The notes under the pieces are model-generated. The model did not search any database and was not told where the DNA came from. It saw only the letters and a program-made list of their open reading frames with translations. From an uncultured Campylobacter sp. (GTDB lineage Bacteria; Campylobacterota; Campylobacteria; Campylobacterales; Campylobacteraceae), in the NCBI GenBank assembly GCA_937965895.1, contig CALCKS010000172.1, positions 1 through 49,694 of the forward strand: a stretch of DNA of 49,694 nt, read 5' to 3'. The position numbers and the translations under genes were made by a program. The number at the start of each line of letters is the position of its first letter. Position 1 is the first letter of the stretch. Positions 33,496-40,582 of this stretch are shown here, piece by piece.

Positions 33496-33978
33496 TTAGA
33501 GTTTTTGAATCGTTCGTCTGTGGATTCTGATAGGCGGGACATTGGCATTTGCCGATGTAACAACTACGTCTAGTATAACCGTTCCGGCGGATTCCGGGGT
33601 TAGTATCGGCACTACCGCCGAACCTCTACCGGCAGTACCGTCGCAAGCTCCTATGGTGCCGAGTGCCATATTTGCTGTTACTGTTACTGTAAATAAAGAG
33701 GTGGCGACGTTGTTGGTTGGAAAAGTTGTTTGTAAAAGAGGAGTAGGATTGCCCGCGTTTAAAAATGCGCAGTTTGCTACTTGCGTGAAATTTGTGTTTA
33801 GGAGATTAAAAACAGCTATCTCGGTAGCGCCCTGAGCTAAGAGTTCGGCTTGTTCTCGTAAAAACACATCCGATGTTTGTTTTGCCGTAGTTGCAGAAGT
33901 ATTTAGCGAAAACATAGCCAAAGTAGCTATCAAAACTATAAAAATAATCGCCGTTACTAAACTAAATCCTTTTCTCAT
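33496..33978 (-). CDS. Minor prepilin-like protein, MshP/PilX type
   Basis: 160 residues from ATG 33978; an upstream in-frame extension lies inside the previous gene and lacks the leader. It starts MRKGFSLVTAIIF: a prepilin leader cut after Gly4, giving N-terminal Phe and a long hydrophobic helix. Position +5 is Thr and not the usual Glu, as in GspK, PilX and MshP, which sit at the pilus tip and cannot enter the main helix alone. The next segment (REQAELLAQGATEIAVFNLL) is the usual amphipathic extension of that class. Two cysteines follow (ANCAFL, GACDG). Joined to the upstream gene by TAATG. Last gene of the operon. Confidence 0.72.
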   Translation of the reverse strand: MRKGFSLVTAIIFIVLIATLAMFSLNTSATTAKQTSDVFLREQAELLAQGATEIAVFNLLNTNFTQVANCAFLNAGNPTPLLQTTFPTNNVATSLFTVTVTANMALGTIGACDGTAGRGSAVVPILTPESAGTVILDVVVTSANANVPPIRIHRRTIQKL

Positions 33979-34919
33979 TAGTATATCGCCTTTGTTTTGC
34001 ATACAGTAGTCTCTTCTTCTGCAGGCTCTAGTGATCTGCGACCGTCCCTTATGCATAGTTTTAAAACTATAATACCGTTTGCTTCCGTAAAGTTAAATCT
34101 CGTTACGTTTGTAGCTAGCAGATCTGAGTTTCCGTTATTGTATTCTTGTCCTGCCCATGGACGAAAATTATAATGAAGGAATAAGCTAAAATCTCCATTG
34201 GCACTAGCCACGCCAGGAACTACCGCATAAGCCGTATGAAGTAAATAGTATTGTTCCGAGATAAGAGCATCTCTGTAGTTTGCTATACTTAGTATGTTAT
34301 TTTGACCATTGGCTACTATGGTGCCTATGGAATTTGCATTCGTTCTGTTATAGCCAAAAGAAGTAGCGGGGTTAAGACTCATGTTTTTAAACACTATACC
34401 TATATTGCCGTTAGCTATGCTGGCTGCATTGCTGGTGAGATCTCTTATATTTTGATCAGCTGAGAAGTTAGGCGCAGCCGCGGCTACGGCCAATCTGCTT
34501 CCGGGAGTCGATATTGTTCCGCTTCCGGCTATGGCTGCTATTGCGGTATTTGGACTACTCAGGTCTGCAAAACCGCTCCATCCTCCATCTTGAAAACTCT
34601 CGTAGCTATACGTCACCCACTCTAGGATAGAAAAGGTATTGTTTAACCCCGCCGCGCTAGTAGATACGAAAGCTCCGTCGTCTAGATTGGGGGGGCGCCC
34701 ACCCGGCTGTTTTCCTATCGTCGAACCCCTAACTCGTATGGCAAGTCTTTTTGAAATTTGCTCTAGAACTAATTCGGTTTGCGTTTCTAGGGTATTGATG
34801 GCTCTGCTTTGGAGGTAGCTTCTATATATATTAAGAGTCATTTGGATGCCCATATGCGATAATAGCCCTATTATAACTATAACGACCATTAGTTCAAGTA
34901 GCGTAAAAGCTTTTTTCAT
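33978..34919 (-). CDS. Minor prepilin-like protein, MshO/GspJ type
   Basis: 313 residues. Leader MKKAFTLLELMVVIVIIG: cleavage would follow Ala4, not Gly, and Glu is at +5. A long N-terminal helix (SYLQSRAINTLETQTELVLE, then ISKRLAIRVRGSTIG) recalls MshO. A large polar, Ser/Asn/Ala-rich globular domain follows, with only two cysteines near the end (LKLCIRDG, TTVCKTK). It contains a C7 tract (plus-strand G at 34689-34695) within GRPPNLDD. ATG at 34919 is 5 bases after the stop of the previous gene; the ribosome site is weak, so coupling is likely. Confidence 0.75.
   Translation of the reverse strand: MKKAFTLLELMVVIVIIGLLSHMGIQMTLNIYRSYLQSRAINTLETQTELVLEQISKRLAIRVRGSTIGKQPGGRPPNLDDGAFVSTSAAGLNNTFSILEWVTYSYESFQDGGWSGFADLSSPNTAIAAIAGSGTISTPGSRLAVAAAAPNFSADQNIRDLTSNAASIANGNIGIVFKNMSLNPATSFGYNRTNANSIGTIVANGQNNILSIANYRDALISEQYYLLHTAYAVVPGVASANGDFSLFLHYNFRPWAGQEYNNGNSDLLATNVTRFNFTEANGIIVLKLCIRDGRRSLEPAEEETTVCKTKAIY
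34689..34695 (-). repeat. C7 homopolymer in the second pilin gene
   Basis: Seven Cs in the coding strand about residue 77 of the 313-residue pilin, next to the GGCGCCC inverted core. Slippage by one base would truncate the protein. Currently in frame. Confidence 0.6.
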
Positions 34920-34924
34920 TTTAC

Positions 34925-35536
34925 CTACCAGACCTTGGTTAAAATCACGGGCGCGTCGCCGATATTGGCCGAATATGCTCGCAGGATTATCTGATGGCCG
35001 TTTCCTTGTCCTCTAGTGTTTTGAGTGGTTGCCGTTACGGCAATCTCCCGTACGTCATTGTCTGCTGCGCCGGACATATTTCGCGAGAGATTTACGTTGC
35101 TTACCAAATTTGCCGTTATTATGCTATCTCTATCGTATCCTGCGGCGCTAATTATCTGCGTACGTCTTCCGTTAAATGAGTTCAAAACGCCTGTTCTGTT
35201 TTCCCACGGGCTACATACTACGCCTGTTCTTGCTATATTGGAAAAAATTCTTCTTCCCTCTTGAGGTATACCGTTTGTGGTGTAAAAATTATTTAAACCC
35301 CCAAATATAGGAGTCGAAAGTCTTTGGAAATCGTTCCGTCCGGTGCAACTCCAAGCCGCGGTAGAGATGATAGCTAGTCTTGTTTTAGCATCCATTACTG
35401 TTTCTTGTATTACGGCTAGGCTGTTATTTTCCGATACTCTAGAAAATACATTTGGCACTACAGCCATCGTCAATCCCATTATAACGATGGCTAGTATAAG
35501 TTCTATTAAAGAAAAGCCCTTTTTTGCTCTTACCAT
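34925..35536 (-). CDS. Prepilin-like protein, MshD/type II pseudopilin type
   Basis: 203 residues. Leader MVRAKKG then FSLIELILAIVIMG: cleavage after Gly7, Glu at +5, a textbook type IV prepilin signal. Body polar, two cysteines (WSCTGRND, GVVCSPWE) that may pair. The start overlaps the end of the giant gene as ATGGTAA, so it is translationally coupled. Size and place suggest a minor pilin of the MshD sort and not the major subunit. C. jejuni has a short prepilin, ctsT, two genes from fliW (my recollection), so this locus has a history with pilin-like genes. Confidence 0.78.
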   Translation of the reverse strand: MVRAKKGFSLIELILAIVIMGLTMAVVPNVFSRVSENNSLAVIQETVMDAKTRLAIISTAAWSCTGRNDFQRLSTPIFGGLNNFYTTNGIPQEGRRIFSNIARTGVVCSPWENRTGVLNSFNGRRTQIISAAGYDRDSIITANLVSNVNLSRNMSGAADNDVREIAVTATTQNTRGQGNGHQIILRAYSANIGDAPVILTKVW

Positions 35537-38500
35537 TCTATTCTCTTGCTTGGTTTGTTTATGATATTATTTAGCCTGCCGCCGCCTCGCGTACCCACGA
35601 CGTTGCCTACGCCTACGTCCGTTCCGTTTTCATCTAGCGCTCGTCCTCCCCAGTTTACGTTATTTGACGTAAAGTTAACGGTAAAGCGATTTACGGCAGC
35701 CAAAGCATTTATCGGGTCAAATATAAGCCAACTTGAAGCAGGCATGCTGATGACGTCCGTACCTACTATGGTGCTTGATAGCCCCATGTTGCCTATTCCG
35801 TTTGCCGGAATCGGAGTGGCCGGGGCTATCGTAGTCGTAGCAGCGCCTGCTAGTGCCCCGCTCGTTCCTTGAGCTAAATTTTGGTGAGCCGTATTTACAA
35901 ACCAATTACTCGCTTGCGGTAGCTGAGTGCCTGCGGCTAAAGCATATATGGCGTTATTGCAAGCGTTACAATATATGCCGTAGTATAGGTTCTCATTAAA
36001 TCCAGCTTGAGGGCCGGTGTATGTCGGCGCATATACCCTACCGTAGTAAAACTGCGTCGTACTGACGGCGGTAGGTTTTGCGTATGCGGCGCCGGCTACG
36101 GCGTCAGCGTCTGATATATTGCCTATTGTTAAGTTTTGGTTACTTAAAGTAAATGGATTTTTGGGTATATTTACGCTTCTTGCAAAATTTAGCCTTACAG
36201 TTACAGGTGCCGTGCCGCCGTTAAAAGCGTTGGCGTTTACGCTATATGCGCCGTTGTTTGCTACGGCGTTTACTTTTCTTACGAAACTAGGCGGATTGTT
36301 ATCAAAAAATATAATTGCATTTTGAATATCTGCAAGCGTTGCCGCGCCGCCGTTGTTTGTTCTAAAGTCGCCTAAAATTTGATCTATCCCTAAGGTAAAG
36401 CTATTGTTTCTAGAATAGCAACCGGTATGGTATAGCGTAGCAGCCGTCCTGGCAGCATCGCCTAATCTAGCCGTTAGATTAAACGTTACATTTGCTCCCA
36501 TAGGCGCAACGTTTGACATATATGTCATATTTCCGCCGGCAAAGTTAGTTACGGTTAAATTTTGCGCCGCTATATCATTTGGTACGAATAGCAAATTTTG
36601 CTCGCCTCTAGTTTGGGTATCGCAACCTATCTTGCCGTTTGCGTCTTCTGTCGTGGTATCGCTATCTGTTATGCAGTCGCTAGGATTGCCGCCGGTGCCT
36701 CTATCTACGTTTGTCCACTTCGTATCTTTGGCGTGTATGGCGACGTGTCCTATATTTGGATATACGAAGTCGCTAGTAGTACCGCCGCCTTGCGATATTC
36801 TTATTTCTCCTAGTCCGTTAGTGGTATCGGCTTCTAGGTTTATACCGTTTAAAAACGTAAAGCCGTCGGTACAAGTCGCCGGAACTAGAGTCGATCTTCT
36901 AAGCGTAATAGGTTTTATATTTGTCGAGTAGTTGGCTGCCGTATTGTTTTCATTATCTATGGCTTGTACCCATATATTTTTATACGCTCGCCCTCCGACC
37001 ATGTTTCCAAAATTTGTCGTATTGGTTGTCCTATTATAAATTCGCAGCTCCTTCGGTCTTATCGAAAACGAATCGGAACTACAAACTTTGTGGTCTATAT
37101 TTTTCGCGTCTTTATATGAAAGTCTAAATATCAAATTTGGATAGGCTTTTTTGATTAGGATATTTTTTAGGTCTATTATACTTTTGTTGGCAAGGTCTGT
37201 TTTTAGTACTCGAATTGCTTGGCCGCCTTCGATTACGTTTGGTGCATTGTTGCAAGGTTTATTCGCTTCTATTACGTCTACGTAAACGTCGTTGGCAAAG
37301 TTAAAATCGTCAAGCTCTTTAACCTCGTTGCCGTTTTTTTCGCTTATGAATAAATTTACTAATTTAACATCAAATTTTCTTGCGGCAAGTTGAGTGAATA
37401 AATTTTCCGAATTACCCAATGCGCCGAATTTTTTATTTACAACTTTTGATGCTATACTTCCTACTCTTAGTTGATATTTTGTTTCGGTGCACTCTTCGAT
37501 GGCACCCTTATACACTAGCTTTATGCTAGGATTTTCAAAATTTGCGGTATATGAATTTCTAGCAAAAGCCTCTCCGAGTACTGTATCAAATTGTATAAAA
37601 GCTTGGTTACTACTTCCTATAGTACCGCCGTTGCCTCCGCCAGCACCTTGACCGACTAGGAATTTTAGCTTACCTGAGGCATAAGTTTGCAAATTTGTAT
37701 TATCTGGGTTTTTATCTCCCGCTCCTACGGCGAAGGCTGTTCCTCTTCCGACGTCGGGTTTTATAAACGTAGTATTATTTATATATGTCGAATTTTTTGG
37801 ATCTAGGGCAGTATTTATGGATAATTTTTGTGCCTCTTCGTTTCCGTTGTTTACTATTTGAAGCCTAACTCTTAGCGTATCCCCTTTTTTTGCGATAGTT
37901 TTGTTGCTGGCATTGGTGCTAACCGGTTCAAAGTCTTGTTCGCTGGTTTTATTTTTGTCTCTAACATATAGCTTTTCTATATAGCATACTTTCGGTACAT
38001 ATAGATCGGTAGAAAACGCCAGCATACCCACGGTAGCCTCGTCACCTTGTAGGCTGCCGCCAGGTCTTTTGATTATTTTTGCAGTTAGCCGTATGTCGGC
38101 AGACGTTTGTTTATTGGTAAGTTTTCCGGTAATATCGTATGTATCTAAATCCATACTCGCGTTATATTTTTTGCTAGGGTTTAAATGCTTATTAAATTTA
38201 GATATAGTGGAGTTAAACTGGTCGCCTTTTTGATTTAGGGTGTTGTCAAATATTGAGCTATACGTCGAGTAGCTATCTTTTCTAATCTCTATGTCTTCAG
38301 CCGAGATCTCGCTCGCTGCGCCGAATGAAAGAGTGGTAAGAGAGGAAACTACCGCACCGTTCACTGGAGTATAAAAGCCGCTAACCGTTATGTCTGCGCT
38401 TCTGCTAGCTCCCTTGTTTAAATCTAGCGGCGTTAGTAGCTTGATGCCGTCAAATATATTGACGCCTTTGGGTTTTATTTTTTTACCGTCTTTGCTACCA

Positions 38501-39372
38501 AAGTCATATACGATAACTAGCGCCCATCCTCCGTATCTAGGGGATTGTAGATTGTTAAACCATTTACCGTCGGTGTATGAATATAGGCCCGGAGGTATTC
38601 CATCATGAGTTTTTATATTTCCTGCGCTAAAAGTTCTGCTTGCTACGGTATTTCCTAGGGACTCTTTTACTAGCTCGGTAACATCAGCGCTTGTTTGATA
38701 TTGAAATCTCATGCCCCTACTTGAGAGCGACCCAAACCAAAACGTATCTTTTTCGTGTGCGGTAATATTATAGTATCCTTTTGGTGTTCCGAATCTTATC
38801 GTATTGAAGTTTTTTATCGTATCAAAGTATTTATCTCTAGCCGTGTTATCGTTTGAAATACTCCAACCTAAAGAAAAACTTCCGGCCCAATAAAGTCTAG
38901 CATAAACAATTCTTTTTCCTACTATATCATTTGCTATGCTTGCTCCGTCGGTATTTTTCCTATCGGAAAAGTCAAAAGTCGCTTTTGATGAGTTTAAGCT
39001 ATAGCTTGTATCCTCTTTTTCAAATACAACATTTGTAATGGACGTATGTATCGTAGTGGAACTTAAAATAGGCCTGTAATTATAGCCGTATCCTTGAGAG
39101 CTATTGCCTACGGTTCTTAATACGGAGGCCCCGATAGTCTCTATATCGCCGTATATTATCTTTCGTTCTTCTAGTCTTTTAACTCCGTATTGGTCTATTA
39201 CTTCTTCATTTATGACTCTTTTTTGAAGGTTGGCAGTTTCTTTATTGTCTAGATATCTGCTAGATGATGCAGATACTAAATTATGTTCCAGCTGATTTTT
39301 ATCTTTTACAGCAAAGGCGCTACTTGAGCTTAGTAAAAAAATCGCAATTAAAAAAAAATTAGAATTTTTCAC
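35530..39372 (-). CDS. Giant secreted protein of a pilin operon, MshQ-like in position and ending
   Basis: About 1280 residues. The start is GTG at 39372: AAGGA lies 7 bases upstream, and it gives a clean signal peptide (FFLIAIFLLSSSSAFA, cut near residue 21). A start at 39456 would lie inside fliW. Near residue 160 IVYARLYWAG and near 280 GGWALVIVYDFG, segments seen in large bacterial exoproteins; near 485-540 a DUF11-like beta domain (KKGDTLRVRLQIVNNGNEEA). The C-terminal half is rich in Asn, Gly, Thr and Ala, with paired cysteines (YCNACNN near 1136), and ends GGGRLNNIINKPSKRIEW, like MshQ-type proteins. Probably surface-exposed, an adhesin or pilus-tip protein; no function is proven. Confidence 0.72.
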   Translation of the reverse strand: MKNSNFFLIAIFLLSSSSAFAVKDKNQLEHNLVSASSSRYLDNKETANLQKRVINEEVIDQYGVKRLEERKIIYGDIETIGASVLRTVGNSSQGYGYNYRPILSSTTIHTSITNVVFEKEDTSYSLNSSKATFDFSDRKNTDGASIANDIVGKRIVYARLYWAGSFSLGWSISNDNTARDKYFDTIKNFNTIRFGTPKGYYNITAHEKDTFWFGSLSSRGMRFQYQTSADVTELVKESLGNTVASRTFSAGNIKTHDGIPPGLYSYTDGKWFNNLQSPRYGGWALVIVYDFGSKDGKKIKPKGVNIFDGIKLLTPLDLNKGASRSADITVSGFYTPVNGAVVSSLTTLSFGAASEISAEDIEIRKDSYSTYSSIFDNTLNQKGDQFNSTISKFNKHLNPSKKYNASMDLDTYDITGKLTNKQTSADIRLTAKIIKRPGGSLQGDEATVGMLAFSTDLYVPKVCYIEKLYVRDKNKTSEQDFEPVSTNASNKTIAKKGDTLRVRLQIVNNGNEEAQKLSINTALDPKNSTYINNTTFIKPDVGRGTAFAVGAGDKNPDNTNLQTYASGKLKFLVGQGAGGGNGGTIGSSNQAFIQFDTVLGEAFARNSYTANFENPSIKLVYKGAIEECTETKYQLRVGSIASKVVNKKFGALGNSENLFTQLAARKFDVKLVNLFISEKNGNEVKELDDFNFANDVYVDVIEANKPCNNAPNVIEGGQAIRVLKTDLANKSIIDLKNILIKKAYPNLIFRLSYKDAKNIDHKVCSSDSFSIRPKELRIYNRTTNTTNFGNMVGGRAYKNIWVQAIDNENNTAANYSTNIKPITLRRSTLVPATCTDGFTFLNGINLEADTTNGLGEIRISQGGGTTSDFVYPNIGHVAIHAKDTKWTNVDRGTGGNPSDCITDSDTTTEDANGKIGCDTQTRGEQNLLFVPNDIAAQNLTVTNFAGGNMTYMSNVAPMGANVTFNLTARLGDAARTAATLYHTGCYSRNNSFTLGIDQILGDFRTNNGGAATLADIQNAIIFFDNNPPSFVRKVNAVANNGAYSVNANAFNGGTAPVTVRLNFARSVNIPKNPFTLSNQNLTIGNISDADAVAGAAYAKPTAVSTTQFYYGRVYAPTYTGPQAGFNENLYYGIYCNACNNAIYALAAGTQLPQASNWFVNTAHQNLAQGTSGALAGAATTTIAPATPIPANGIGNMGLSSTIVGTDVISMPASSWLIFDPINALAAVNRFTVNFTSNNVNWGGRALDENGTDVGVGNVVGTRGGGRLNNIINKPSKRIEW

Positions 39373-39391
39373 TTGGTTTTCCTTAAAATTT

Positions 39392-39775
39392 TTACTTCTC
39401 AATAAAATCCGAAATTTTTTCAGCCTGTTTATACATCGGATATGTCCATGCATCAAGGACTATTTGCGAGAGCGTCATATTTGTCATATTGCAAACGATA
39501 GGAGCGATGAAATTTACCGTCGATGTCTCGATCGGGGTGCCAACGACCATGATGTTGTAAATCCTTAGCTCGCTTTTGTCGTTTATGTCCATCAGCTCTT
39601 GATAATACGTCGGTATCTCAAATTCGTAATTTCTCAAGGCGTATGGATTTATCGCGGTAAAAGACGTATCGTCGTCCTTGCTTTGAAGCTTTATGAAAAA
39701 TTGATCCAGTTCTTTTAATTCATAACTTTTAATATGTTCAAAGCCTAAAATCGGACTTTTGACTTGAAAAATCAT
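39392..39775 (-). CDS. fliW: Flagellar assembly factor FliW
   Basis: 127 residues from ATG 39775, which has AAGGAGA 6 bases upstream; an in-frame upstream ATG (39823) has none. FliW binds and blocks CsrA, releasing flagellin mRNA, and is itself titrated by flagellin. Seen: ILGFEHIKSYEL, FTAINPYALRNYEFEIP, the VVGTPIETSTVNFIAPIVCN core. Only 19 bases separate it from the giant exoprotein gene, so the pilin operon may be co-transcribed with it. Divergent from bamD, as in C. jejuni (Cj1075/Cj1074c). Confidence 0.93.
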   Translation of the reverse strand: MIFQVKSPILGFEHIKSYELKELDQFFIKLQSKDDDTSFTAINPYALRNYEFEIPTYYQELMDINDKSELRIYNIMVVGTPIETSTVNFIAPIVCNMTNMTLSQIVLDAWTYPMYKQAEKISDFIEK

Positions 39776-39881
39776 ATATATCTCCTTAATTAAATATTTA
39801 CTTTTTACGCGAATTGTATCCAAAATTTCCTATTTTTAAGCATAAAATGAAATCAAATTTACCGAAAAGCAATAAAAACAA

Positions 39882-39890
39882 TGGTAAAAT
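39882..39890 (+). promoter_or_regulatory. Extended -10 for bamD-lon
   Basis: TGGTAAAAT at 39882-39890 (TGn plus TAAAAT) in the divergent region, 35 bases before bamD. GGGAAGG follows as the ribosome site. Confidence 0.4.
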
Positions 39891-39925
39891 AGTCCGTTTT
39901 AAAAAATTTAAATTTAAGGGAAGGT

Positions 39926-40573
39926 ATGAGAAATTTAATTAAATTTTTATCTGCGGTATTTTTTGTTTGTTTAATCGGCGGTTGTGCCGACAAATACACC
40001 GAGCTTTATAATCTAACGCCCGATCAATGGTACTCTGAGATCATCGGCGATATCAAAAATCGCGACCTAGAAAGCGCCGACAAACACTACACGGCGATGT
40101 CTAGCGAGCACGTAGCTAGCCCGCTTTTGGAGCAAATTTTACTGATACTAGCCCAAGCTCACGCTAACGACGAAGAGTATCTGATGGCGAATTTTTACCT
40201 TGACGAATACCTCAAAAGATACGGCGATAGCGGCCCTAGGAGCGAATTTGCGCAGTATCTAAAAATAAAAGCGAATTTTGACTCATTCTCGCAACCCAAT
40301 CGCAACCAAAAGCTAATGCAAGACAGTATCGCCGAGATAGAAAAATTTCTCTACATTTACCCAAACACGCAATATCGCCCGCTGATCGAAACTATGCTGG
40401 TTAAATTTAAACTCGCGATATACAACCTAGACGTGCAGATAGCAGATCTATACGAGCGCACGGGCAGAGACGAGTCGGCGCAAATTTATAAAGAAAAGGT
40501 GCAAGCCTCGCCTTTAAACGATGCAAATATCGTGCTTCCGCAGCTTCCTTGGTATAGAAAAATGTTTGAGTAG
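39926..40573 (+). CDS. bamD: Outer-membrane assembly lipoprotein BamD
   Basis: 215 residues. Lipoprotein signal peptide with lipobox LIGGC (lipidated Cys near 20), then TPR repeats (LESADKHYTAMSSEHVASPL, EYLMANFYLDEYLKRYGD). Part of the complex that inserts beta-barrel proteins. Ten bases upstream of lon; the pair is conserved in Campylobacter. Confidence 0.93.
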   Translation: MRNLIKFLSAVFFVCLIGGCADKYTELYNLTPDQWYSEIIGDIKNRDLESADKHYTAMSSEHVASPLLEQILLILAQAHANDEEYLMANFYLDEYLKRYGDSGPRSEFAQYLKIKANFDSFSQPNRNQKLMQDSIAEIEKFLYIYPNTQYRPLIETMLVKFKLAIYNLDVQIADLYERTGRDESAQIYKEKVQASPLNDANIVLPQLPWYRKMFE

Positions 40574-40582
40574 GAGCTAAAT

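Noticed and set aside
35546..37127. Several open frames opposite the giant exoprotein gene
   Set aside because: They are mirror frames of a long minus-strand gene that has a signal peptide and coupled neighbours; none has a start signal.
33496..39372. Recent horizontal transfer of the pilin operon
   Set aside because: AAATTT occurs in it at a noticeable rate and codon choice looks like the rest of the window, so it seems long resident.
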